Positions 18,334 through 27,128 of a stretch of 64,000 bases of DNA are shown here, one piece after another. Position 1 is the first letter of the stretch, and the number at the start of each line of letters is the position of its first letter. Origin of the DNA: Bacteroides propionicigenes (lineage in GTDB: Bacteria > Bacteroidota > Bacteroidia > Bacteroidales > Bacteroidaceae); contig NZ_JAHBBW010000014.1 in the NCBI RefSeq assembly GCF_018390535.1, positions 50,676 to 114,675 on the forward strand, given 5' to 3'. The translations under genes and the position numbers were made by a program. The notes beneath the pieces were generated by a model. That model saw only the letters and a program-made list of their open reading frames with translations, had not been told where the DNA came from and did not search any database.

Positions 18334-18914
18334 TATATCATTCCTTGCTTTTTCATTTCCTCAGCCGCCACTTCCAGTTCGGCATACCAGTCTTCACCGA
18401 ATTTGCGTATCAGAGGCTCTTTCAGAAACTTATATACAGGGACATCCTCTTTCTGTCCTAATAACACCGCTGCCTTGCAGACATCCCAGCGATGGTAGTT
18501 CACCGCTTTATAAGGGCCGTAATCGCCTATACGAATAGGATAAAGATGGCAGGAAACAGGTTTGTAGAAGTCCGTTTTGCCTTCTCTGTACGCTTTCTCT
18601 ATGGCGCAATAGCAACAGCCTTTCTCATCATAGCAAGTAAATACACAATCCTTATTATTAACGATAGAGGTTACCAAATCGCCCTCTTCATCCGTGTACA
18701 CCACACCCTGCGCATCTATCACAGCCCGTGCTTCCGAAGAAAGTTCATTCCAAATCGCGGGAAGCACTTCTTCAAGTTTCTCCACTTCTTCCAATTCCAC
18801 CGGAGCACCGGCATCCCCTTCAATACAACATTCACCCTTACAAGCTTCAAGGTTGCAAAGGAATTTCTCACGCAACACATCGAAGCTGACTACTATATCA
18901 CCAATCTGTAACAT
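18333..18914 (-). CDS. DUF3109 family cysteine-rich protein
   Basis: A 193-residue cytoplasmic protein of the DUF3109 family, whose function is unknown. It is rich in paired cysteines: CNLEACKGECC near the N-terminus, then VFTCYDEKGCCYCAIE, then a conserved CHLYPIR and WDVCKAA. This spacing resembles metal-chelating YkgJ-like proteins, so it probably binds zinc or an iron-sulfur cluster. It stands alone between gyrB and gpmI on the opposite strand to gyrB. Confidence 0.85.
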   Translation of the reverse strand: MLQIGDIVVSFDVLREKFLCNLEACKGECCIEGDAGAPVELEEVEKLEEVLPAIWNELSSEARAVIDAQGVVYTDEEGDLVTSIVNNKDCVFTCYDEKGCCYCAIEKAYREGKTDFYKPVSCHLYPIRIGDYGPYKAVNYHRWDVCKAAVLLGQKEDVPVYKFLKEPLIRKFGEDWYAELEVAAEEMKKQGMI

Positions 18915-18965
18915 TGTTTTAAATTAAAAAATTAAAGGCCCAAAGCCATATTACAAACGAAATAA

Positions 18966-19026
18966 GGCGCAGAGTACACGGGAACATATACGGAGTAAGC
19001 ACCGTGTAACCCGTGTAATCTGCGCC
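18966..19026. repeat. GATTACACG-type repeat element with terminal inverted arms
   Basis: Arms 18966-18982 and 19010-19026 are near-complementary (GGCGCAGA against TCTGCGCC), with internal CACGG repeats. A related element sits at 52683-52754. Both begin shortly after the stop codon of a minus-strand gene (gpmI here, infB there) with the shared sequence TTTAGGCGC. It looks like a dispersed REP-like element and may act as a terminator. Confidence 0.65.
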
Positions 19027-19051
19027 TAAATTATCTAATCCGGCCTCTTAA

Positions 19052-20566
19052 TTACTTTATCAAGTCTTTACCCGTCATTTCAGCCGGTTGCTTCATACCC
19101 AGAATATGCAGGATAGAAGGAGCCACATCCGCCAACACACCGTTTTCCACCTTAGCGTCCTTGTTTGCCGTTACATAAACAAACGGAACAGGATTCAAAG
19201 AGTGAGCCGTATTCGGAGTGCCATCCTCGTTCAGAGCATGGTCGGCATTACCGTGGTCGGCAATGATGATTACCTCATAATCGTTGGCTTTGGCAGCTTC
19301 TACCGTATCTTTCACACATTCGTCGATAGCTTTTACGGCTTTCTCAATGGCTTCGTAGATGCCGGTATGACCAACCATGTCACCATTTGCATAATTCACT
19401 ACGATGAAATCGAACTTCTTCGTATTGATAGCCTCAACCAATTTGTCTTTTACTTCGTAAGCGCTCATTTCCGGCTTCAGGTCATAGGTAGCAACCTTGG
19501 GAGACGGAACAAGGATACGTTCTTCGGCATCGTACGGAGTTTCGCGACCGCCGTTGAAGAAGAATGTAACGTGAGCATACTTCTCCGTTTCGGCAATGTG
19601 AAGCTGGGTCTTGCCATTGGCAGCGAGGTATTCGCCTAATGTATTCTGTACATTTTCCTTATCAAAGAGAACATGAACACCCTTGAAAGAAGCATCATAC
19701 GGAGTCATGCAGTAATACTGCAAGTTAGGGATGGTATGCATTCCCTGTTCCGGCATATCTTGTTGGGTCAGAACGATAGTCAACTCCTTGGCACGGTCGT
19801 TACGGTAGTTGAAGAAGATTACAACATCACCCTCCTTGATAGTGCCGTCGCAGTTGGCATTCACAATCGGTTTGATGAATTCATCGGTTACACCTTCGTC
19901 ATAAGACTCTTGCATAGCCTGCACCATATCGGAAGCAACCTTGCCTTCACCGTTTACCAACAGGTCATAAGCCACTTTCACACGCTCCCAACGTTTGTCA
20001 CGGTCCATAGCGTAGAAACGGCCCACGATAGAGGCAATCTTGCCTGCCGACTTCTCGCAATGCGCTGTCAGTTGTTCGATGAAACCTTTACCGCTCTTCG
20101 GGTCGGTATCACGGCCGTCCATGAAGCAATGGATAAATGTATTTTCGATGCCATATTCCTTTGAAATATCGCAGAGTTTGAACAAGTGGTCGAAAGAACT
20201 GTGCACACCACCGTTACTGGTCAGTCCCATAAAGTGGACACTCTTTCCGTGTTCTTTAGCGTAAGAGAAAGCAGAAACTATTTCCTTGTTCTTCAAGATA
20301 CTGCCGTCGGCGCAAGCGCGGTTAATCTTTACCAAGTCCTGATATACGATACGTCCTGCACCGATATTGAGGTGGCCTACTTCCGAGTTACCCATCTGTC
20401 CGTCGGGCAATCCGACATTCTCACCGCTTGCCTGCAACTCAGAGTGCGGATAAGTAGCCAACAGACTATCCCAATAGGGAGTAGGCGTGTTGAAAATCAC
20501 ATCATCTTTGCCTTGATCGCCGACACCCCAGCCATCAAGAATCATTAAAAGGGCTTTCTTACTCAT
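19052..20566 (-). CDS. gpmI: 2,3-bisphosphoglycerate-independent phosphoglycerate mutase
   Basis: Glycolytic enzyme interconverting 3- and 2-phosphoglycerate through a phosphoserine intermediate, using two metal ions. It belongs to the alkaline phosphatase superfamily, with N-terminal metal motif LMILDGWG and nucleophile Ser61 in MGNSEVGH. Metal ligands are seen in [14 protein letters not shown] and [10 protein letters not shown]. At 504 residues it has the usual length. A TACCTTTG -7 box on the minus strand (20644-20651) fits a promoter 80 bases upstream. Confidence 0.97.
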   Translation of the reverse strand: MSKKALLMILDGWGVGDQGKDDVIFNTPTPYWDSLLATYPHSELQASGENVGLPDGQMGNSEVGHLNIGAGRIVYQDLVKINRACADGSILKNKEIVSAFSYAKEHGKSVHFMGLTSNGGVHSSFDHLFKLCDISKEYGIENTFIHCFMDGRDTDPKSGKGFIEQLTAHCEKSAGKIASIVGRFYAMDRDKRWERVKVAYDLLVNGEGKVASDMVQAMQESYDEGVTDEFIKPIVNANCDGTIKEGDVVIFFNYRNDRAKELTIVLTQQDMPEQGMHTIPNLQYYCMTPYDASFKGVHVLFDKENVQNTLGEYLAANGKTQLHIAETEKYAHVTFFFNGGRETPYDAEERILVPSPKVATYDLKPEMSAYEVKDKLVEAINTKKFDFIVVNYANGDMVGHTGIYEAIEKAVKAIDECVKDTVEAAKANDYEVIIIADHGNADHALNEDGTPNTAHSLNPVPFVYVTANKDAKVENGVLADVAPSILHILGMKQPAEMTGKDLIK

Positions 20567-20831
20567 AATTATTATTGTTTTAATTGTACAATCTCTTTCT
20601 CACATAGAAAACACTGCGGAGGTACCATTTGTTTTTCCGCGCACAAAGGTACGAAATAGCAACCAAACTATGTTACTTCAAAAAGTAAAAATAACATTTA
20701 TAGAGGGCAAACCCGGCACACTCCCCAGGGCGGCTCCCTCCCGCCCCTGTATAAAAGATGCTTATACATACTGCCAAAAGCCGTGCTCCTTCATGCAAAA
20801 GCCTACAACACTTCGTGCATTATCCCGTTTT

Positions 20832-20910
20832 CCAGCTGCGGGCTGTACGGTTGCCAGTTGCGGGCCGTACGGTTGCCAGCTGCGGGCTCTGCGGTTGCCA
20901 ACTGCGGGAC
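20832..20910. repeat. 22-base tandem array between gpmI and corA
   Basis: Units start at 20832, 20854 and 20876, with a partial fourth at 20898. Each begins CCAGYTGCGGGC and ends CGGTTG. Unit 2 has the dyad CCGTACGG at its centre. It is far more GC-rich than the flanking DNA. Confidence 0.85.
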
Positions 20911-21091
20911 GAAGAAATACATGGAGCATCACAGCATTTCATACAAGGCACCGGGGCATTTCACACAAGGGAAAACAGCATTTACCACGAAGGCTAAATA
21001 ACAAGAAATACTAAAAAAGCAGTACAAAGACATGAAGTAAGGTTTGATTTTCATACTTTTGCAAAACTTTCCATCATAATCAATTAAAATT

Positions 21092-21136
21092 ATGGACGAT
21101 TCAAACCCACGAACGTGCAATAGTGTTTACAATTAA
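21092..21136 (+). other. Possible 14-codon leader peptide before corA
   Basis: ATG at 21092 opens a frame encoding MDDSNPRTCNSVYN, downstream of a candidate -7 box and 59 bases before the corA Shine-Dalgarno region. It may be chance, since no attenuator stem is obvious. Confidence 0.25.
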
Positions 21137-21195
21137 AGCGAGCGGAGACGTTGGTCGCAATGCCTCTGTTCGGACTAAAGAAAGGAGGCAAAACA

Positions 21196-22122
21196 ATGAG
21201 AAAGTATCTCTACAGCGAAAACGGCTTCGTAGAAAAGGCCGAGTGGAAACCTAACTGCTGGGTAAATGTAGAATGCCCGGACGACAGCGATTTCCAATTC
21301 CTTACCCAAGAACTGAAAGTTCCCGAATCATTCCTTGAAGACATTGCCGATACGGACGAGCGCCCTCGTACGGAAACGGAAGGCAACTGGTTGCTCACCA
21401 TTCTGCGTATTCCCATGCAGAGCAGCCAACATGGTATTCCGTTTATCACAGTACCCATCGGAATCATCACCAATAACGACATCATTGTTTCCGTATGCTA
21501 TCACCACACCGAACTGATACCGGACTTCATACAGCACACCCGTCGCAAAGGCATTGTTGTCAACAATAAGCTGACTCTGATTTTACGTATTATCTATTCC
21601 TCAGCCGTATGGTTCCTGAAATACCTGAAACAAATCAATAACGATGTGGCCACCGCCGAAAAGGAACTGGAGAAGAGTATCCGTAACGAGGACCTCCTTC
21701 AATTGATGAAGTTGCAAAAAACGCTCGTATACTTCAACACTTCCATCCGAGGAAACGAGGTTATGATAGGACGGCTGAAGAATATCTTCCAAGATACAGA
21801 CTACCTTGACATGGAGCTGCTGGAAGACGTCGTGATAGAACTGAAGCAGGCCTATAATACGGTAAACATCTACAGCGACATCCTTACGGGAACAATGGAT
21901 GCCTTTGCTTCCATCATATCCAACAACGTGAACGCTATCATGAAACGTATGACGAGTCTGTCTATCACACTGATGATACCCACCTTGATAGCCAGTTTCT
22001 ATGGCATGAATGTGGACATACATCTGGAAAGTTTCCCACATGCGTTTGTGCTCATCATCTTGTTGTCCGCAATACTGTCGGCTATAACTTTCATCTGGTT
22101 CAGAAAAATAAAGTGGTTCTGA
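21196..22122 (+). CDS. corA: CorA-family divalent cation transporter
   Basis: Pentameric inner-membrane channel for Mg2+ (or Co2+/Ni2+). It has a long cytoplasmic alpha/beta domain, then two C-terminal transmembrane helices, the first ending in the signature GMN (in FYGMNVDI). A basic end (RKIKWF) follows. ATG at 21196 was chosen because AAAGGAGG lies 8 bases before it, an unusually strong Shine-Dalgarno site for this group. ATG at 21160 is in frame and would add 12 residues (MPLFGLKKGGKT). At 308 residues it has the family length. Confidence 0.93.
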   Translation: MRKYLYSENGFVEKAEWKPNCWVNVECPDDSDFQFLTQELKVPESFLEDIADTDERPRTETEGNWLLTILRIPMQSSQHGIPFITVPIGIITNNDIIVSVCYHHTELIPDFIQHTRRKGIVVNNKLTLILRIIYSSAVWFLKYLKQINNDVATAEKELEKSIRNEDLLQLMKLQKTLVYFNTSIRGNEVMIGRLKNIFQDTDYLDMELLEDVVIELKQAYNTVNIYSDILTGTMDAFASIISNNVNAIMKRMTSLSITLMIPTLIASFYGMNVDIHLESFPHAFVLIILLSAILSAITFIWFRKIKWF

Positions 22123-22135
22123 AAAGAACCACTTT
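22110..22135. terminator. Terminator shared by corA and the exported-protein cluster
   Basis: Perfect 11-base arms 22110-22120 and 22125-22135 with a GAAA loop. The corA stop codon lies inside it. On the minus strand the stem is followed by ATTTTT, so it terminates the eight-gene cluster best. Confidence 0.85.
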
Positions 22136-22149
22136 AATATCTTCAAGAC

Positions 22150-23814
22150 TTAGTATCTCAAGACCTTTGCCGCTACGGTCTTAAACTTCGGCATTGTCAT
22201 GCCGATGGAGGCTCCGATATAAGTAGGGTCACATACCGTATACTTCTGCCCGTTTACCATGACATAATCTCCACTGACGTTTCCTTTGAAACGAACGGCC
22301 GTGGCTATATGGTTGGGATAGTCCAGCAACACCACATCAAGTCCCAGCAACTTCCTTACCAGGTAAGAAAACAACATGGAACGGTCTTCGCAATCGGAAT
22401 AAGGGTAATAGAAAAGCTCTTCGACAAAGAACGGCTTTTCATACCCAAACTGCTCGTCGTCCGTCTGATACTGAAACGCGGTCTGCACAAAGTTTATAAG
22501 GATATTTGCCGCATCAGCTTCACTCTTGCCCTGTATCAAAGGAGATAAAGAAGAAATGAGCCGGCTCTCGACAGCACTGTTGACCGTAGCATTGAAATAA
22601 ACACTGTAATCACACTGAGGATAGCTTTTATAAAAATCGGCAAGGGCTTTGGGAACCTCCACCGTAACTTTGGCGGCGCTTCCCCGTGCCTGACGAGTGG
22701 CAGTGGCCACTGTACCCGAAAAGTTAGGAGCTGCATTCAGACGCATACCCACAAGATTCTTAGCTTTCGGAGAATCCTTCGGGCACATATAGAATTGGCA
22801 CTGCGTATTATCACCACTCATATTGTAATAATTGCGCCCCTCCAATGTGATATAAGGATGCGCATAGATGTTACAATCCGTAGCCACAAAGAGCATCATC
22901 TTGTTTCCCGTGGCCTTTCGCGCCATACGAGCCTTATATCCCATCTCATTCAGCAGAAACTGCTGCATGACGATACTTTCATCAGTTGTACTGCAATAAG
23001 CATCGGATATCTGCCGTATCAGCGTGAACATCCCCCAGTCATTCAGCCGTAAATCCTTCTTTATCTGCGCACAGTCAGCCACCAACGGTTGGTAATTGGA
23101 GCTGCATAATGCTTCGTAAGCGTCAGCAATGGCGTTCTCATTCAGTCCGCTCAAGCGGCACTTGCCACTCAGTGCGTTGCTCAGATAGAAAGATTCACCG
23201 GCATAAGTTATCTTGCTACGTCCTGTTTGGGCGGTGTACAACGGAGAAGTCTTAGGCGGTGTGGCGACAGGTGTCTCCGGTTTTACTGCGGGCTGCGGAA
23301 TGACAGGAGAAGGAACAACCGGTTCCGGCTCAACGACCTCAACCACCGGTTTCTTCTCGGGCTGTACTGACGGTTTATCAGGCAACTTCTCTTCGATAAT
23401 AATGACCTTAGGGTCTTTCTTCTTCTTGACAATTACTTCAGGTTTGTCAAAAGTGATTTTATCTACGTCATCCAGCTGTATCACCGGCTTTTGCTTGCCT
23501 TCGGAAGTGGTCATGTCCAGTATCTCCTCAATCGTAAGACATACCGGCGCTGCATCCTTGGGCGTAACCTTTTCATCATAGACGACCGGTTTCACAGGTT
23601 CGGGCTTCACCCGCTTCACCACAGGCTTCTTTGCCTCAAACTCTTTCCAGGGATTACGCATGAAGTCTATGAATTCTTTATCGGCATCGCTCATAAACTT
23701 ATCGAAATCCGCTATCTCCTCTTTCATAAAGTCAGATATGCCTCCCTTGTTTTCTTGAGCCATTCCTGCCAAAGAGAGGAAAAGCCCCGCAATAAAAACT
23801 CCTGTTTTCTTCAT
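22150..23814 (-). CDS. Exported protein with transglutaminase-like C-terminal domain
   Basis: A 554-residue protein with a signal peptide (cleavage likely after GMA, before QEN). A long Pro/Glu/Lys/Val-rich linker follows (about residues 60-185, with KPVVKRVKPEPV and EVVEPEPVVPSP), then a folded C-terminal half. That half contains Cys475 (SDCEDRS), His502 (NHIATAV) and Asp529 (VCDPTY). Their order and 27-residue spacings fit the catalytic triad of transglutaminase-like cysteine peptidases. I infer a periplasmic peptidase or cross-linking enzyme. It is the last gene of the minus-strand run and ends at the terminator at 22110-22135. I do not recognise a named family. Confidence 0.75.
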   Translation of the reverse strand: MKKTGVFIAGLFLSLAGMAQENKGGISDFMKEEIADFDKFMSDADKEFIDFMRNPWKEFEAKKPVVKRVKPEPVKPVVYDEKVTPKDAAPVCLTIEEILDMTTSEGKQKPVIQLDDVDKITFDKPEVIVKKKKDPKVIIIEEKLPDKPSVQPEKKPVVEVVEPEPVVPSPVIPQPAVKPETPVATPPKTSPLYTAQTGRSKITYAGESFYLSNALSGKCRLSGLNENAIADAYEALCSSNYQPLVADCAQIKKDLRLNDWGMFTLIRQISDAYCSTTDESIVMQQFLLNEMGYKARMARKATGNKMMLFVATDCNIYAHPYITLEGRNYYNMSGDNTQCQFYMCPKDSPKAKNLVGMRLNAAPNFSGTVATATRQARGSAAKVTVEVPKALADFYKSYPQCDYSVYFNATVNSAVESRLISSLSPLIQGKSEADAANILINFVQTAFQYQTDDEQFGYEKPFFVEELFYYPYSDCEDRSMLFSYLVRKLLGLDVVLLDYPNHIATAVRFKGNVSGDYVMVNGQKYTVCDPTYIGASIGMTMPKFKTVAAKVLRY

Positions 23815-23896
23815 GGTCGCATACTTTTAAATAATTTAAAAAAGGTTGTACCCGGAGCCGTTCGGCACAAGGACAACCTTTATAGATTTATCCGGA

Positions 23897-24532
23897 TTAG
23901 TATTCCTCTACCGGTTCGCCAATAAATTCTTCCACCTTCTGTGACAAGTCTCCCAAAGCAGCATTTTTCTTGGCTTCCAATGCAGCCGCTTCTCTGGCCT
24001 TCTTTGCCTGAGCCTCATCAATGGACATATAAACGTTAAATTCTTTGCTTCCGTCTTTATTCTCTTTCACCAAAACAAGGTGTTGCTTCACCAGCCCGGC
24101 AATCTTTGTATTCACCGCAGCCTGATAGGCAGCTCCAAACTTATCAATCTCTTCTTCCGGAGCATCGGTTGCGGAGGAGGAAAGCAGACTCTTCATTTTA
24201 CCCACTACCTGTGCCTTAGCGCGAGAAGCATAGCTGGTAATACCGTTCATTATGGCGTTCTCTCTGCCAATCTTCACATTCTTACCAATTGCAATACCCA
24301 CCATCTCAATACGGTTTTCGGGGTCTTCTTCCAGATAAGTACGATATTTAGAGAAAGCATATTCCAATGTAGAAGAACTTGCCAAAGGCTTCCATCCTTC
24401 CTTCTTCAGCTCTTTCACTCTCTTCTTGACATCTTTCTTCAGAGCTTTGGATTGTGCATCGACAGTTGCCACGCATCCGAAAAGTATAGCGCAGACAAGC
24501 GCAAAAAATGCAAAACTTCTTTTCATAATCAT
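23897..24532 (-). CDS. Exported protein of unknown function, LPP20-like
   Basis: A 211-residue protein with a signal peptide (FALVCAILFGCVATVDAQ). The Cys in FGCVA could be a lipobox, but the Ala-Gln cleavage site is equally good. It continues with a Lys-rich helix, then EMVGIAIGKNVKIGRENA, where a glycine turn and an Ala-rich helix recall LPP20-type domains. The end is Ala/Lys/Glu-rich. It starts MIMKR, and the second Met (24526) may be the true start. It lies 35 bases after the preceding gene of the cluster. No named function can be given. Confidence 0.6.
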   Translation of the reverse strand: MIMKRSFAFFALVCAILFGCVATVDAQSKALKKDVKKRVKELKKEGWKPLASSSTLEYAFSKYRTYLEEDPENRIEMVGIAIGKNVKIGRENAIMNGITSYASRAKAQVVGKMKSLLSSSATDAPEEEIDKFGAAYQAAVNTKIAGLVKQHLVLVKENKDGSKEFNVYMSIDEAQAKKAREAAALEAKKNAALGDLSQKVEEFIGEPVEEY

Positions 24533-24567
24533 TCTAATTTAACAGTTAATACTATGACTTTACTTCT

Positions 24568-25881
24568 TTATTCCCAATTCGTTATATAAGGCAAAGAGAG
24601 CTGACTGCGTTCTACAGCGCCTGTCAACGGATTGACAAATGTAATGGAACCCTTAGCAAAGGAGAAAGCTGAGTTTTTCTTCTCTTTTGCGGTAAATTCA
24701 CCCTCAGCCAATGCCTTTATCTGAACGATTCCCTTGGTCTTGTACACTCCGTCAATATCATCAAAAATGATAGGAGTGGAAATTTCCGGAATATGGAGTT
24801 CCAGTGATTTCAGTCCGAAAGGGGTACCGCCACGGTTGTTGAGCGTGAGGCGGATATTGATATTGAACAATTTCCTGTTGGCAGACACTACGGAATCGGC
24901 AGTGAGAATAAGTTTTCCTTCGGGCACTACCGAAAAGGATACGCCGCTTGCTCCCGATTCATTCAAGAAAGCTTGGTGCTGTATGCGCTTTCCATTGATG
25001 ACGAATGTAATGTTCAATACATTCTCCTCCTCAGGCAGACAGTCTTCCGCATTATAAGAAATAACAAATCTACCGTCATCAGGACGGGCACTGAGCTGGC
25101 CGGCACAGTTAGAAGTTACTTTCGGGGTGGCAGACACCTTTACCGGATTGCCTTCAAGCAATACTTGGCATTGGTATTTCCCGTTATCAAGAAAAGTGCC
25201 GGTAACGGAAATCGCTTTATACAATTCATTATACTGGCTGATTAGGCCTTTTACTTGACTCAAACGCACCTCATCAAAAAAGTACTCGGACAAAGTATTC
25301 AATGCTAAAACAGCCTGATTGATTTCGTCTACTGACTCTATCGAATGCAATTTCTGTTCCAAAGCCTTGTATTGAGCTACTTTCTCAGCATCCAACGCTT
25401 CAAACTCCGCCACCAACTTACGCTGCTCCGCCTGCGAGAACGGATACTTCACCGAATAGTTATAGTGTTCCTTTTTCGTAGACTTATCCTGTACTTTCTC
25501 CCAATAGATTTCTTCCACATTAGAAAGAGAAATGCCTTTCAAAAAAGGAAGGTTCGCCGATTTAATCTTGGATATTTGTTTAAAAGCATCCGAAGACTCA
25601 ATCTCTCCATTCGTATTCACCTCCGAAAGGATATTCTCTTTAGAGACAGAAACGTTACTCGCAACAGCCTGAATGATACGCTCCGTAATTTCCTGCAAGA
25701 CTTTCGACTGCCCGTCTGCCAAAGAACTTGCTGTAACAGAAACTATCAGATAATCATCCACAGCCGTATTCATCCACCCCGGAACTTTCTTGGCACTTTT
25801 CTCTATTACTTTAGTCTGGGCATTTATCCCAACTGCCAGTAACAAGGCACAAACCACCCACATCAATCGTTTCATAAGCAT
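24568..25881 (-). CDS. Exported protein of unknown function with LPP20-like N-terminal domain
   Basis: About 437 residues with a signal peptide (MLMKRLMWVVCALLLAVGINAQ). The next 100 residues read like an LPP20 domain (YLIVSVTASSLADGQSKVLQ, then EITERIIQAVASNVSVS). A helical stretch follows, and the second half is beta-rich and may be Ig- or FlgP-like. ATG at 25899 is also in frame and would overlap the upstream gene by 10 bases. I chose 25881 because it gives a compact signal peptide. The genes are close enough to be translationally coupled. Function is unknown. Confidence 0.65.
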   Translation of the reverse strand: MLMKRLMWVVCALLLAVGINAQTKVIEKSAKKVPGWMNTAVDDYLIVSVTASSLADGQSKVLQEITERIIQAVASNVSVSKENILSEVNTNGEIESSDAFKQISKIKSANLPFLKGISLSNVEEIYWEKVQDKSTKKEHYNYSVKYPFSQAEQRKLVAEFEALDAEKVAQYKALEQKLHSIESVDEINQAVLALNTLSEYFFDEVRLSQVKGLISQYNELYKAISVTGTFLDNGKYQCQVLLEGNPVKVSATPKVTSNCAGQLSARPDDGRFVISYNAEDCLPEEENVLNITFVINGKRIQHQAFLNESGASGVSFSVVPEGKLILTADSVVSANRKLFNINIRLTLNNRGGTPFGLKSLELHIPEISTPIIFDDIDGVYKTKGIVQIKALAEGEFTAKEKKNSAFSFAKGSITFVNPLTGAVERSQLSLPYITNWE

Positions 25882-25889
25882 CTTGTTTT

Positions 25890-27053
25890 TTATTGCCATT
25901 GGATAGGCAGATTACGGATGTATACCTGAGTATCTGCAATCTTCAGTTCCACATAAGAGAAACTGGAAAATCTATCAAAAACTTTCGTTATATAAAACTC
26001 ACGACGAAGCTTTACGCGAGGAGGCATCTTCATCCAATTTCCATTCTGAATCTCAAAATTCTTGCACTCCGCGCCGCTATCGGTCACAGCCGAATTTATT
26101 CGCAGATACTCCTCCGTATTGCGATTAGTATCCAAATTGGTCATCTCAACCAAGATTGTAATACGTTGTTGAGCAGCGTTACCGTAGCACTTCAGTACAT
26201 TAAGTTGCAGTCTGTTGGTGGAAAAGGTTATTTCGCAGTCTGCCTTCGGCGTTTCCCTTACAACCGGTTTCTCAACAACCACAGGTTTCTCAACTACTTT
26301 TTCTACAACAACCGGTTTTTCTACTACCTTCTCAACGACTACCGGCTTCTCCACTATCTTTTCAACTTCCACAATCTTTTCCACCTCAACAGGTTTTTCA
26401 ATAACTTTTTGTATAATCACCGTATCGGGTTGTGCATCGGGAACATACTGTGCGAGTTCTGTCTGGAGTACAGCCGCCTGCTCATAGCAAGGCACACTCT
26501 CCGAAATCGCAGAGAGATAGCTTAAGGCCTCCGCATATTTTTTCAAGCCGTAAAGACTTTGGGCTTTCTGAAGTATAGTTGCACAATTAGCCGCATAATA
26601 ATCCTGTATCTTCTGACGAGCTATACGGATGAAGCGGGTATAAACCGGATCGGTAGAACGGATACCGGTAATCATTGTTTTATAAGGGTCGGCTCCTTCC
26701 GCCGCCTGTCCGGAAACCTGCACGACAGCACTGTGATACAAGCTGCCGTCTACTTTGTTTTTAGCCACTAAGGTCAGTTCTCCTTTCACAAGAGTGGCAT
26801 TGCGCATCAGCCCCGTAGTAGATTGTTTGTCCACAATATCTATTGTAGGTTCTATTACAAAGACATTATAATCATTTGATGCACCTGCACTATTACGGGT
26901 AATGATTTGCTTCAATTTATTTTGCAGCAGCTCCTGCGATGCATCGGACAAATCGCCCGCTTCCGCCAAAGGCTGAACAGAAAAATTAATTGTCTGGCCC
27001 CAAAGCTGAACAGTGCAGAAAGCTGTCGCCAATAGAAATAAAAATTTCCTCAT
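25890..27053 (-). CDS. Exported protein with Val-Glu-Lys-Pro repeat linker
   Basis: A 387-residue protein with a signal peptide ending LWGQ. The N-terminal domain (about 20-140) has a helix (SQELLQNKLKQIITRN) and beta strands. A short TPR-like helical part follows (LQKAQSLYGLKKYAEALSYL). A repeat linker at about residues 215-262 is built from VVEKVVEKPV units, and the C-terminal beta domain ends YIRNLPIQWQ. The repeat resembles the rigid, extended linkers of TonB-like and other envelope-spanning proteins, so this product may bridge the periplasm. It overlaps or abuts the next gene of the run. I do not recognise a family. Confidence 0.65.
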   Translation of the reverse strand: MRKFLFLLATAFCTVQLWGQTINFSVQPLAEAGDLSDASQELLQNKLKQIITRNSAGASNDYNVFVIEPTIDIVDKQSTTGLMRNATLVKGELTLVAKNKVDGSLYHSAVVQVSGQAAEGADPYKTMITGIRSTDPVYTRFIRIARQKIQDYYAANCATILQKAQSLYGLKKYAEALSYLSAISESVPCYEQAAVLQTELAQYVPDAQPDTVIIQKVIEKPVEVEKIVEVEKIVEKPVVVEKVVEKPVVVEKVVEKPVVVEKPVVRETPKADCEITFSTNRLQLNVLKCYGNAAQQRITILVEMTNLDTNRNTEEYLRINSAVTDSGAECKNFEIQNGNWMKMPPRVKLRREFYITKVFDRFSSFSYVELKIADTQVYIRNLPIQWQ

Positions 27054-27128
27054 GTCTATTATTATTAAAAGACCGATACCCAGCTGTGTATTTACTCAGA
27101 CCAACACGCACCGAATATCCGCCTTAGG

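Larger units (their letters stand above)
20567..21195. other. Divergent gpmI-corA intergenic region
   Basis: This 629-base gap has no convincing gene. It holds the gpmI -7 box (20644-20651, minus strand), a GC-rich stretch with a 22-base tandem array (20832-20910), the candidate corA -7 box TACTTTTG (21054-21061) and a possible 14-codon leader peptide (21092-21136). Open frames across 20670-21014 are shifted readings of the tandem repeat. Confidence 0.6.

Noticed and set aside
20832..20910. CRISPR-like array
   Set aside because: Units are contiguous with no unique spacers, the period is only 22, and no cas gene is present in the window.
20670..21014. Open frames of 72-114 codons across the GC-rich repeat before corA
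   Set aside because: Three overlapping frames translate the same 22-base repeat with no start signals. The frames owe their length to the repeat, not to coding selection.
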